A stretch of 33,485 bases of DNA from Aquificales bacterium. GTDB lineage: Bacteria > Aquificota > Aquificia > Aquificales > Aquificaceae. The DNA is taken from positions 1 through 33,485 of the forward strand of contig JALWWX010000243.1 in the NCBI GenBank assembly GCA_027078675.1, given 5' to 3'. Positions 25,095 through 33,485 of the stretch are shown piece by piece. How positions within the stretch are numbered: position 1 is the stretch's first letter; the number at the start of each line of letters is the position of its first letter. The position numbers were made by a program, and so were the translations under genes. The notes beneath the pieces are model-generated. The model was not told the origin of the DNA. It did not search any database and worked only from the letters and a program-made list of their open reading frames with translations.

Positions 25095-26192
25095 ATGGCT
25101 CCAGTAAACCCTGCAAGAATTAAGGTCTTTGGGGTAGGTGGTGGTGGTTGCAATATGGTAAACAGCATGTACAATCTTGCCGAATATCCTACGGAAGGAA
25201 TAGAAATCTACGCTGTTAACACGGATAAACAGCATCTTGAAATGCTTAATGTACCCAACAAAATCCAGATAGGGGAAAAAATAACAAAGGGACTGGGGGC
25301 AGGTGCGGATCCGTCAGTCGGCGAAAAGGCTGCTCTTGAGGACAGGGACAGGCTTCAGGAAATAATGAAGGATGCGGATATGGTTTTCATATCCGCGGGT
25401 CTTGGTGGAGGTACAGGAACGGGAGCAGCACCTGTAATAGCAGGTTTGGCTAAGGAGATGGGCATCCTAACTGTTGCAGTAGTTACACTCCCTTTTAGCT
25501 TTGAGGGTACATGGAAGATGGAAAGGGCGCTTAAAGGATTGGAAGAGCTTAAAAAGAATGTGGATACATATATAGTTATACATAATCAAAAACTCAGCGA
25601 GCTTGATTTACCAGAAACGAAGAATATGACCATAGGTTCCGCATTCAGAATGGTTGACTCCATTTTAGCAAAAACTGTTTATGGAATTACAAATACCATT
25701 GTGGTACCCGCCCTTATAAACGTAGACTTTGCGGATGTAAGAACCATAATGCACAACGGAGGCCTTGCCCTCATAGGAATAGGTGAAGGAGAAGGACCTG
25801 ACAAGATAGAAGAAGTTGTTCAAAAGGTAATAAACAGCCCACTTCTTGAAGGAAACACTATAGCAGGTGCAAGAAGGCTCCTGCTTACCATATGGGTAAG
25901 CGAAGATACACCTTACAGCGAAGTTGAAGAAGCTATTAACAGAATAAGGTTAAATGCTGACGAAAACGCCTTCCTTATTTTTGGTGCAATACTTGATAAC
26001 TCAAGAACGGATTATATAAGGATAGCAACCATAGCAACGGATTTCGGAGAACCACAGCAAAATAAACAACCAGAACTGAAGGTTGTGGAAAAACAAACGG
26101 AAACCTATAGGATACCAGCAGTAAATCAAGGATACAACAATGAAGACATAGAAAACATTCCTGCAATAGTGAGGAGATCAAGAAGGATATAA
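25095..26192 (+). CDS. ftsZ: Cell division protein FtsZ
   Basis: 365 residues, tubulin fold. The nucleotide site has GVGGGGCN at 13-20 and the tubulin signature [10 protein letters not shown] at 104-113; the T7 loop is NVDFAD at 209-214. A poor linker after residue 315 leads to a conserved C-terminal peptide, [14 protein letters not shown], which in other bacteria binds FtsA and related anchors. FtsZ polymerises at mid-cell with GTP. The Shine-Dalgarno AAAGGAGGT at 25081-25089 is among the strongest here and fits high expression. Ends just before the rpsB promoter. Confidence 0.97.
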   Translation: MAPVNPARIKVFGVGGGGCNMVNSMYNLAEYPTEGIEIYAVNTDKQHLEMLNVPNKIQIGEKITKGLGAGADPSVGEKAALEDRDRLQEIMKDADMVFISAGLGGGTGTGAAPVIAGLAKEMGILTVAVVTLPFSFEGTWKMERALKGLEELKKNVDTYIVIHNQKLSELDLPETKNMTIGSAFRMVDSILAKTVYGITNTIVVPALINVDFADVRTIMHNGGLALIGIGEGEGPDKIEEVVQKVINSPLLEGNTIAGARRLLLTIWVSEDTPYSEVEEAINRIRLNADENAFLIFGAILDNSRTDYIRIATIATDFGEPQQNKQPELKVVEKQTETYRIPAVNQGYNNEDIENIPAIVRRSRRI

Positions 26193-26198
26193 ATTTTC

Positions 26199-26207
26199 TG
26201 ATATAAT
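26199..26207 (+). promoter_or_regulatory. Extended -10 promoter for rpsB-tsf-pyrH
   Basis: TGATATAAT lies right after ftsZ: extended TG plus a perfect TATAAT at 26202-26207. It predicts transcription from about 26213-26215, giving a leader of about 83 nt before the rpsB ATG, exactly enough to hold the structured RNA downstream. The -35 region is poor, which extended -10 promoters tolerate. Confidence 0.6.
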
Positions 26208-26222
26208 TTACTTAAATTAAAA

Positions 26223-26288
26223 CGCACCTTTCCCTCTTGGGTTGCCCGCATGTGCGGGTGCGGGAAAGGGTGGCGAAACCCAAGGAGG
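26223..26288 (+). promoter_or_regulatory. Structured rpsB leader RNA with Shine-Dalgarno-covering pseudoknot
   Basis: This GC-rich island sits in AT-rich DNA. P1: 26225-26234 pairs with 26262-26272 (CACCUUUCCC with GGGAAAGGGUG, one bulged G at 26270). P2 lies inside: 26244-26249 with 26254-26259 (GCCCGC/GCGGGU, loop AUGU). P3: 26236-26243 (CUUGGGUU) pairs exactly with 26277-26284 (AACCCAAG), crossing P1 to form a pseudoknot. P3 covers the first three bases of the Shine-Dalgarno AAGGAGG (26282-26288). All pairs were read by eye. Translational repression by ribosomal protein S2 is the obvious hypothesis, by analogy with S2 autoregulation in gammaproteobacteria. No family match is claimed. Confidence 0.72.
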
Positions 26289-26296
26289 TATATGTT

Positions 26297-27124
26297 ATGG
26301 CAGTTATCTCAATGAAAGATCTGCTTGAAGCTGGGGTCCACTTTGGCCACGGAAAGGGAAGGTGGAACCCCAAAATGGCACCTTACCTCTACGGGGTAAG
26401 GAATGGCATCCATATAATTGACCTTAACAAAACCGTTGTGTACCTGGAAAATGCCTATCATTTCGTTGCGGACAGTGTGGCAAAAGGAGCGGAGATACTT
26501 TTCGTTGGGACAAAAAAACAGGCAAGGGATGTAATAAGGGAAGAGGCAGAAAGATGCGGTGCCTTTTATGTATGCGAAAGATGGGTGGGTGGACTGCTTA
26601 CAAACTTCAGAACAGTAAGAAAGAGCATAATGAAACTTAGAAAACTTGAAATAATGGAAGAAGAAGGAATATTTGACGTCCTCCCCAAAAAGGAAGTAAG
26701 AAAGCTTAAAAGAACTATGGAAAAACTGAAAAAGCTGTACAGTGGGATAAGAGATATGGAAAGGATACCCGATATACTCTGGATAGTTGACACAGTAAGG
26801 GAAAGGATAGCTGTGGAAGAGGCAAAGAAACTGGGAATAACCATAGTTGCAATAGCGGATTCAAACTGCGACCCCGACGATATAGACTACATCATACCAG
26901 GTAACGATGATGCCATAAAATCTATCAAGCTTCTTACCTCAAAGATAGCGGATGCGGTTATAGAAGGTAAAACAAGGAAAGAAAGTGCGGAAGAGGTTGA
27001 AACAGAAGTTGTCAAAAGGCAAGTTGTTACCGTTGCGGAAGACGAAAGGGCCCTCTTTGAGAAAGCCATGGAAATGTCGGAAAAGTATGAGGAAATTGAT
27101 AAAGATACAATAGAGTACGAATGA
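26297..27124 (+). CDS. rpsB: 30S ribosomal protein S2
   Basis: 275 residues beginning [19 protein letters not shown], the S2 start, with [27 protein letters not shown] and [10 protein letters not shown], and [24 protein letters not shown] later. S2 joins the 30S subunit late and is needed for S1 binding. ATG 26297 was chosen with AAGGAGG ending 8 nt upstream; the open frame further upstream is the structured leader. The C-terminus is longer and more acidic than in E. coli, ending in an EEVETEV...[10 protein letters not shown] tail. tsf follows after 15 bp. Confidence 0.98.
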   Translation: MAVISMKDLLEAGVHFGHGKGRWNPKMAPYLYGVRNGIHIIDLNKTVVYLENAYHFVADSVAKGAEILFVGTKKQARDVIREEAERCGAFYVCERWVGGLLTNFRTVRKSIMKLRKLEIMEEEGIFDVLPKKEVRKLKRTMEKLKKLYSGIRDMERIPDILWIVDTVRERIAVEEAKKLGITIVAIADSNCDPDDIDYIIPGNDDAIKSIKLLTSKIADAVIEGKTRKESAEEVETEVVKRQVVTVAEDERALFEKAMEMSEKYEEIDKDTIEYE

Positions 27125-27139
27125 TAAGGAGGTGCTTTA

Positions 27140-28740
<1,601 letters not shown>

Positions 28741-28752
28741 GGGGGTATAAAA

Positions 28753-30366
28753 ATGAAAATACTCGGAGAAGGAGTATTTGATCTAAATAAATTGATTGGT
28801 GAACTCTACAAAGGTAACGATAAAGATACCGCAAGTATTTTCAAAATATTCAAAATAGGAAAAAAGTTTGACAAACTTCCAAGGGGAATATGCGGACGTA
28901 GTAGAAATTCAACATCTCTAACGGTTACGGATAAAGTGGAATTAGAAATGAGTCTTCACTTTGAAAATGTAAAAATAGAAGGAAAAGAACCCCACAGCAC
29001 GATAATTATTAAAGGAGGTAGAGTAACCTTTGAAAATGTTTGCTTTGAATCTGTATCAATAGAGGTTTTAAAGGATGCTTATGTACTTTTATCTGGATGC
29101 GTATTTAAAAGAACAGAGCTACCTATAATAGGCAAAGACAATGCAAGGATAAAAATAGACGGCGGTGAGATATTCAGATATATAAAGGGAAGAAAAGTAA
29201 AACTATACGACAAAGCAATGCTTCTTAATGCAAAGGAACTTATGCATCCCCTTAAGCTGGATCCTTTAACAGTATTACAAAGCCTTTCCCTTGAGACACT
29301 TACGGCGGTTCCCTATATAGAGGTATCTGAACCTATTATTATTGAAGAAGATACTGAAATAGGAAATCCAAAAACTCCTATAGTAATAAAGTTTAAAACC
29401 GCACCCGCTATAGTAGTTCCAGACGGAATCAGCCTAAGGTTAAAAAATATATTCATAGAAGGTTCGGTTCACAGGGAAAGGAATATATCACCCCTTATAT
29501 ACCTTGAACCCAAAGCACATCTTGAGATAAATGAATGCCATATAAACAACGGAGAGACCGCCTTCTTATTAAAGAATGCACATCTATTAATAAATAGATC
29601 TGAGATAAAAAACTTCAGGGATTACGCCATTAAATGCACAAACTCTTCGGTTCTTGAAGTAAAAAATTCAAACATTACAGGATGCAAAGGTTTCATTTAC
29701 TCTGAATACAGCTCGCACATTTCTATAGTAGATTCAATAATCATTAACTGCGAAACACCTGTATTTAACATAAATAGCGGTTCAAAACTAATCATTAAAT
29801 CCACACAAATAAAAGAGTTTAAAGGATCAAATTATTGCATAGATATGGACGAGTCCACAGCTTACTTAGAAAGGATTAACCTCTCTTCCATGAGAGAGGG
29901 AACCGGAGGAGTTTACGCGGGCAACATGTCAAATATAAAAATAATAAATTCTATAATAAAAAACATTGATGCCCATTGTATTTCCATGCATAACAATACG
30001 GTTGGGGAGATCATAAAATGCAGTTTAACAGGTAACTCAAGAAAGTCTGGTTCACACGCCCAAATATGGTTAAAGGCATCAAGGGCTAATGTATTACACA
30101 CAAATATAGAGAGGTCTCCTGCTGGTAACGGTATAGCAGTAACAGAGTGGTCAAAAATTTACATAGCAAATTCAAAAATAACCAACAATAAGGGCTTTGG
30201 TATCTTCGTTGATAAAACGTCAAGTATCATAGGTGAAAATATAAAAACGGAAGGCAATAGAAAGGGCCTTTTATCAGAAATAGGGTCAAAGATACAACTT
30301 GGATCTGGATGTGTTATTAAAGATGAAATTCAGGAAGAAATACCTGTTAATTTGAATAAAAAGTGA
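28753..30366 (+). CDS. Cytoplasmic right-handed beta-helix repeat protein, function unknown
   Basis: 537 residues with no signal peptide or membrane segment. Residues about 1-60 look globular (ILGEGVFDLNKLIGELYKG). From about 70 to 135 there are short repeated strands typical of a parallel beta-helix (FENVKIEG, FENVCFES, LLSGCVFK, IKIDGGEIF). A helical linker follows (about 150-185), then a second, longer beta-helix from about 195 to 525, with Asn/Ile/Ser ladders such as LEVKNSNITGC, ISIVDSIIINC, LIIKSTQI and IKIINSIIKN. Pectate-lyase-like folds are usually exported, so a cytoplasmic one in the rpsB operon is odd. GGGGGT precedes the ATG 12 bp after pyrH. No catalytic residues could be identified. 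Confidence 0.78.
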   Translation: MKILGEGVFDLNKLIGELYKGNDKDTASIFKIFKIGKKFDKLPRGICGRSRNSTSLTVTDKVELEMSLHFENVKIEGKEPHSTIIIKGGRVTFENVCFESVSIEVLKDAYVLLSGCVFKRTELPIIGKDNARIKIDGGEIFRYIKGRKVKLYDKAMLLNAKELMHPLKLDPLTVLQSLSLETLTAVPYIEVSEPIIIEEDTEIGNPKTPIVIKFKTAPAIVVPDGISLRLKNIFIEGSVHRERNISPLIYLEPKAHLEINECHINNGETAFLLKNAHLLINRSEIKNFRDYAIKCTNSSVLEVKNSNITGCKGFIYSEYSSHISIVDSIIINCETPVFNINSGSKLIIKSTQIKEFKGSNYCIDMDESTAYLERINLSSMREGTGGVYAGNMSNIKIINSIIKNIDAHCISMHNNTVGEIIKCSLTGNSRKSGSHAQIWLKASRANVLHTNIERSPAGNGIAVTEWSKIYIANSKITNNKGFGIFVDKTSSIIGENIKTEGNRKGLLSEIGSKIQLGSGCVIKDEIQEEIPVNLNKK

Positions 30367-30372
30367 TAAAAT
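30364..30372 (+). promoter_or_regulatory. Candidate extended -10 upstream of asd
   Basis: TGATAAAAT uses the stop codon of the previous gene as its TG. The hexamer is at -15 to -10 of the asd ATG, which has no clear Shine-Dalgarno, so asd may start its own near-leaderless transcript. Confidence 0.33.
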
Positions 30373-30381
30373 CTATGGGCG

Positions 30382-31389
30382 ATGGGATACAGAGTAGCCA
30401 TTGTAGGAGCAACCGGTGAAGTAGGAAGAAAATTTTTACAAGTCCTTGAGGAAAGGAATTTCCCCGTCAATGACATTGTGCTTTATGCATCTTCAAGATC
30501 CGCAGGTACAAAACTGACCTTTAAAGGAGAAGCAATTGAGGTAAAGGATTTATCCAAAGAAAATAATTTCAGAGGAATTGATATAGCCTTATTTTCAGCG
30601 GGAAGCGGAGTAAGTAAAACCTATGCACCTCTTTTTGCAAGGAATAACGCGGTAGTTATTGATAACTCATCCGCTTGGAGATTGGAAAAAGATGTTCCCC
30701 TCGTTGTACCAGAGGTAAATCCAGAGGATGTTAAAAACCATAAGGGTATAATAGCCAATCCAAACTGTTCAACAATACAAATGGTTGTTGCCCTAAAACC
30801 CATATATGATAAAGTGGGTATAAGCAAGATAATAGTTTCCACCTATCAATCCGTATCTGGCGCGGGTGCAAAGGCTATAAGGGAACTTGAAGATCAAGTA
30901 AGGGCGTGGTGCAGAGGTGAGGAATTTCCTAAGGAGAATTACATACCGAGGAGGATAGCCTTTAATGTCGTACCCCATATAGACATCTTCTTAGAAAACC
31001 TTTATACAAAGGAAGAAATGAAGATGGTTAACGAGACGAGAAAAATACTGCATGATCCGGATATCAAAATTAATGCAACTACTGTCAGAGTCCCGGTATT
31101 TTACGGGCATGCGGAGGCAATAACCATAGAAACAAAGGAATTTATCTCTCCTCAAGAGGCAAGGGATATATTAAGCAAAGGTAAGGGCATAGTTGTTATG
31201 GATGATCCTGAAAACAAGGTATACCCCACACCCATAGATGCGGAAGGAAAGGATGAGGTTTTTGTAGGAAGGATAAGAGAATCCTTAGTTTTTGAAAGGG
31301 GATTGTCAATGTGGGTGGTTGCGGATAATATAAGGAAGGGAGCTGCAACTAACGCTGTTCAAATAGCGGAGTTAATTATAAATCAATGA
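30382..31389 (+). CDS. asd: Aspartate-semialdehyde dehydrogenase
   Basis: 335 residues. The NADP motif GATGEVGRKF is at about 9-18, SSRSAGTKL binds phosphate, ANPNCSTIQM holds the catalytic Cys129, and YQSVSGAGAKAIREL and RIRESL...MWVVADNIRKGAA follow. It reduces aspartyl phosphate to the semialdehyde, the branch point to lysine/diaminopimelate (with dapB upstream in the same run) and to methionine/threonine. The 3' end overlaps hisA by 14 bp. Confidence 0.97.
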   Translation: MGYRVAIVGATGEVGRKFLQVLEERNFPVNDIVLYASSRSAGTKLTFKGEAIEVKDLSKENNFRGIDIALFSAGSGVSKTYAPLFARNNAVVIDNSSAWRLEKDVPLVVPEVNPEDVKNHKGIIANPNCSTIQMVVALKPIYDKVGISKIIVSTYQSVSGAGAKAIRELEDQVRAWCRGEEFPKENYIPRRIAFNVVPHIDIFLENLYTKEEMKMVNETRKILHDPDIKINATTVRVPVFYGHAEAITIETKEFISPQEARDILSKGKGIVVMDDPENKVYPTPIDAEGKDEVFVGRIRESLVFERGLSMWVVADNIRKGAATNAVQIAELIINQ

Positions 31390-32077
31390 GTCCTTCATAA
31401 ATAGCTTTCCCGACAACAACAAAATCCACAACATTGCTCAATTTTTTTACATCTTCCAAAGAAGAAACACCGCCGGAAGCTATTAAGGGCTTTGAAGTCA
31501 TTGATCTTATAACCCTATAAGGTTCAACATCAATACCTTCAAGGGTTCCATCCCTTTCCACTATAGTATAAAGATAACCCCATATAGGAAGGTTATCATA
31601 ACGCTTTACAAGATCATAAGGCTTAAAATCGGATGAGGTTTGCCATCCAGAGACTGCCACCTTACCACCTTTACTGTCTATCGCAAGTATAATCTTATCT
31701 CTAAATTTATAAACCATACGCTCAAAGGTATCTGCATCAGTAATAGCAATAGTTCCAAGAACAAAGTAGTCTATACCCATGTCTTCGTAAAGTGATATAT
31801 GTTCGCATGTCCTGAGTCCTCCGCCGACTTCAATTTCCCCGCGAAAATTCTCCCTTATACGCTTTATTGCTTCACCATTTATAGGTTTACCATTCTTGGC
31901 ACCATCAAGATCCACCACATGTAGCCTCTTAAATCCGGAAGAATCAAAAAGCTCTGCCACGGAAGACGGATCATCCCTGTACTTTTTTATCTTTGAAAAA
32001 TCTCCCTTTTCCAACCTTACAACCTTACCGTCCTTTAAATCAATGGCGGGTATTATAAATTCCCTTAAATTTACCAT
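31376..32077 (-). CDS. hisA: Phosphoribosylformimino-5-aminoimidazole carboxamide ribotide isomerase
   Basis: 233 residues, a (beta/alpha)8 barrel. The start IIPAIDLKDGKVVRLEKGD carries catalytic Asp13; HVVDLDGAKNGKPIN and IEVGGGLRT bind phosphate; LAIDSKGGKVAVSGW holds the second catalytic Asp134; and IASGGVSSLEDVKKL ends the barrel. It performs the fourth step of histidine synthesis. No other his gene is close, in line with dispersed biosynthetic genes in Aquificota. TATAAT (32090-32095, minus) lies 12 bp before the ATG, with no Shine-Dalgarno. Confidence 0.96.
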   Translation of the reverse strand: MVNLREFIIPAIDLKDGKVVRLEKGDFSKIKKYRDDPSSVAELFDSSGFKRLHVVDLDGAKNGKPINGEAIKRIRENFRGEIEVGGGLRTCEHISLYEDMGIDYFVLGTIAITDADTFERMVYKFRDKIILAIDSKGGKVAVSGWQTSSDFKPYDLVKRYDNLPIWGYLYTIVERDGTLEGIDVEPYRVIRSMTSKPLIASGGVSSLEDVKKLSNVVDFVVVGKAIYEGLIDL

Positions 32078-32089
32078 TGTCAGGAAAAG

Positions 32090-32104
32090 ATTATATTGTA
32101 AAAT
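32090..32104. promoter_or_regulatory. Divergent -10 elements between hisA and nuoE
   Basis: Minus-strand TATAAT (32090-32095) lies at -18 to -13 of hisA. Plus-strand TAAAAT (32099-32104) lies at -13 to -8 of nuoE, which has no Shine-Dalgarno. The gap is only 34 bp, so both transcripts would have leaders of a few bases or none. Confidence 0.42.
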
Positions 32105-32111
32105 TTAAAAC

Positions 32112-32576
32112 ATGTTTGAAAAAGAGCTTGAGGAGAAGCTTAAAAGTCACATAAATTATTTTCCCAGAAAGGAACAGGCCATACTAATGTGTCTTCATGA
32201 AATTCAGAATCACTACGGTTATATACCCAAGGAAAGCCTCAAGCCGTTATCTGATATGTTAGGATTGCCACTTAACCATGTGGAAGGCGTGGTCGCCTTC
32301 TATGATATGTTTGACACAGAAAGCCCAGCCCGTCATAGGATAAGGGTATGTGTAAGTATAGTATGTCACTTCATGCAGAAGGACAAACTCATATCCGCTC
32401 TTAAAAAGAAGCTGGGTATTGATATGGGTGAGGTTACGGAGGACGGAAGATTCAAGCTGATCCCCGTTCAGTGTATAGGTGGATGTTCAGAAGCTCCCCT
32501 ATTTATGATTGATGAAGATACTTACAAATTTGAAGGAGAGGAGAAGTTAGATGAAATACTTGCCAAATATACTTGA
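32112..32576 (+). CDS. nuoE: NADH-quinone oxidoreductase subunit E (24-kDa, 2Fe-2S)
   Basis: 154 residues. A helical N-part (EQAILMCLHEIQNHYGYIP) precedes a thioredoxin-like domain with the four cluster ligands Cys80, Cys85, Cys121 and Cys125 (CVSIVC and CIGGC). NuoE carries the off-path N1a cluster beside NuoF in the NADH-oxidising module of complex I. It is first in the operon and overlaps nuoF by 26 bp. Length and spacing match the Aquifex NuoE type. Confidence 0.97.
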   Translation: MFEKELEEKLKSHINYFPRKEQAILMCLHEIQNHYGYIPKESLKPLSDMLGLPLNHVEGVVAFYDMFDTESPARHRIRVCVSIVCHFMQKDKLISALKKKLGIDMGEVTEDGRFKLIPVQCIGGCSEAPLFMIDEDTYKFEGEEKLDEILAKYT

Positions 32577-33485
32577 TATTAAGGCGGAAACAACCCTTAA
32601 CCTTTTGCTTGCAAGGGCTAAAAAGGTAAAGACTCATTCAATAGATGAATATATAGAATCAGGAGGATACAACGCACTTAAAAAGGCACTAAGTATGGAT
32701 CCTAAGGAGATTATTGATTGGGTTGATAAGAGCCAGCTGAGAGGAAGGGGAGGAGCAGGTTTTCCCACTGGAAAGAAATGGCAGTTTGCGGTGCAAAATC
32801 CTCCTCCCAGATACTTTATATGTAATGCGGATGAATCGGAACCAGGTACCTTTAAAGACAGGGTATTAATTGAAAGGGATCCACACCTGCTTATAGAGGG
32901 AATGATAATATCCTCTTACGCTATAGGAGCGGAAAAGGCATTCATATACATAAGAGGAGAGTATCCAGCTGGATACTATATACTCAGAAATGCCATAGAA
33001 GAGGCAAAAAGTAGAGGATTCCTTGGGAAGAATATACTCGGTTCAGGATACAGCCTTGATATATATGTGGCACGCGGTGGCGGTGCATACATATGCGGTG
33101 AGGAAACAGCTCTTATAGAGTCATTGGAGGGTAAAAGGGGACACCCCAGATTAAAACCACCCTTCCCAGTTCAAAAAGGCTTGTGGGGATGCCCCACCGT
33201 TGTCAACAATGTGGAGACAATATGTAACATACCTATCATTGTTGAAAAGGGTTGGGAAGAGTACAGATATATAGGACCCTCTGAATATCCAGGACCCAAG
33301 CTGTTCCCAGTAAGCGGGAAGGTTAAAAAACCAGGTGTTTATGAGCTTCCTATGAATACGACCTTGAGGGAACTTATATTTAAGTATGCGGGAGGAACAT
33401 TGGGAAACAAGAAGATAAAGGCTATACTATCGGGAGCCCTTGATTGCTTTTCAGCGGATGAACTTGACACACCTATGGATTATTC
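32551..33485 (+). CDS. nuoF: NADH-quinone oxidoreductase subunit F (51-kDa), 5' part
   Basis: ATG 32551 lies inside the end of nuoE with AAGGAGAGGAG upstream; about 311 residues are visible before the window ends. GRGGAGFPTGKKW (FMN/NADH site), CNADESEPGTFKDR, the YIRGEYPAGY segment, ARGGGAYICGEETALIESLEG and TVVNNVETI are all present. NuoF oxidises NADH with FMN and passes electrons to the N3 cluster; the Cys ligands for N3 lie beyond the right edge. Overlapping starts indicate coupled translation with nuoE, as expected for partners forming a stable pair. Confidence 0.97.
   Translation, partial: MKYLPNILDIKAETTLNLLLARAKKVKTHSIDEYIESGGYNALKKALSMDPKEIIDWVDKSQLRGRGGAGFPTGKKWQFAVQNPPPRYFICNADESEPGTFKDRVLIERDPHLLIEGMIISSYAIGAEKAFIYIRGEYPAGYYILRNAIEEAKSRGFLGKNILGSGYSLDIYVARGGGAYICGEETALIESLEGKRGHPRLKPPFPVQKGLWGCPTVVNNVETICNIPIIVEKGWEEYRYIGPSEYPGPKLFPVSGKVKKPGVYELPMNTTLRELIFKYAGGTLGNKKIKAILSGALDCFSADELDTPMDY

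Noticed and set aside
24020-25235. Two minus-strand open frames of 160-170 codons opposite ftsA and the start of ftsZ
   Set aside because: Antisense shadows of ftsA/ftsZ with Ser/Phe/Tyr-rich composition typical of reversed coding DNA and no start signals.
26223-26272. The inverted repeats after ftsZ as an intrinsic terminator
   Set aside because: No T-run follows the hairpin, and it lies downstream of a strong -10 and immediately before the rpsB ribosome site.
26223-26284. A metabolite riboswitch (preQ1 or SAM-II type pseudoknot)
   Set aside because: The pseudoknot has a 10-bp outer helix with a nested hairpin and lies before a ribosomal protein gene; I see no match to those aptamer cores, and r-protein feedback is the simpler reading.

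Overview
Organism. The window looks like the chromosome of a thermophilic Gram-negative chemolithotroph of the Aquificota, probably an Aquifex/Hydrogenobacter-like Aquificaceae. This is inference from several traits seen together: strong use of AGA/AGG and ATA codons; Lys/Glu/Ile-rich proteins; almost no intergenic DNA; lipid A and KDO genes (lpxB, kdsA); a start of complex I (nuoE-nuoF); and biosynthetic genes (asd, dapB, hisA, aroA, tyrA) scattered singly among housekeeping genes. No species is claimed. No tRNA, rRNA, CRISPR, IS element or prophage was seen, and no stretch over 300 bases lacks a gene. || Layout. 1-1081 (+): end of a type II secretion pseudopilin gene (gspG) and two minor pseudopilins. 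1059-1696 (-): maf behind a possible 29-residue membrane peptide. 1718-5467 (+): a small-molecule kinase-like protein, a Cyc2-like fused cytochrome-porin, an unknown 138-residue protein and lpxB. 5457-10490 (-): rbfA, a geranylgeranyl-reductase-like flavoprotein, tyrA, aroA, accD, scpA. 10525-11292 (+): uppP. 11271-12095 (-): kdsA. 12133-15096 (+): CpoB/YbgF-like lipoprotein, uppS, cdsA, galT-like. 15077-15736 (-): queC. 15763-17393 (+): KhtT/KhtU-type K+/H+ antiporter pair. 17362-17991 (-): DUF374 acyltransferase. 18037-31389 (+): unknown 82-residue protein, dapB, mutS2, murB, ddl, ftsQ, ftsA, ftsZ, rpsB, tsf, pyrH, a cytoplasmic beta-helix protein, asd. 31376-32077 (-): hisA. 32112-end (+): nuoE and partial nuoF. 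|| How the genes fit together. Envelope building dominates. uppP and uppS recycle and make the undecaprenyl carrier, murB and ddl make peptidoglycan precursors, lpxB and kdsA make lipopolysaccharide, cdsA and accD serve phospholipid synthesis, and ftsQAZ run division. rpsB-tsf-pyrH is the usual translation/UMP-kinase cluster. nuoE/F and the Cyc2-like protein belong to energy metabolism. || Main points. (1) The Cyc2-like protein at 2704-3939 suggests extracellular electron uptake, possibly Fe(II) oxidation. (2) Upstream of rpsB there is a compact GC-rich RNA in which an exact 8-bp pairing makes a pseudoknot over the Shine-Dalgarno; it is probably an S2 autoregulatory leader. (3) All six convergent gene pairs overlap at their 3' ends by 11-32 bp, leaving no room for ordinary intrinsic terminators. 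(4) Most first-in-operon genes lack a Shine-Dalgarno and have a -10-like hexamer about 7-18 nt before the start codon, as in leaderless transcription, while internal genes have strong Shine-Dalgarno sites.
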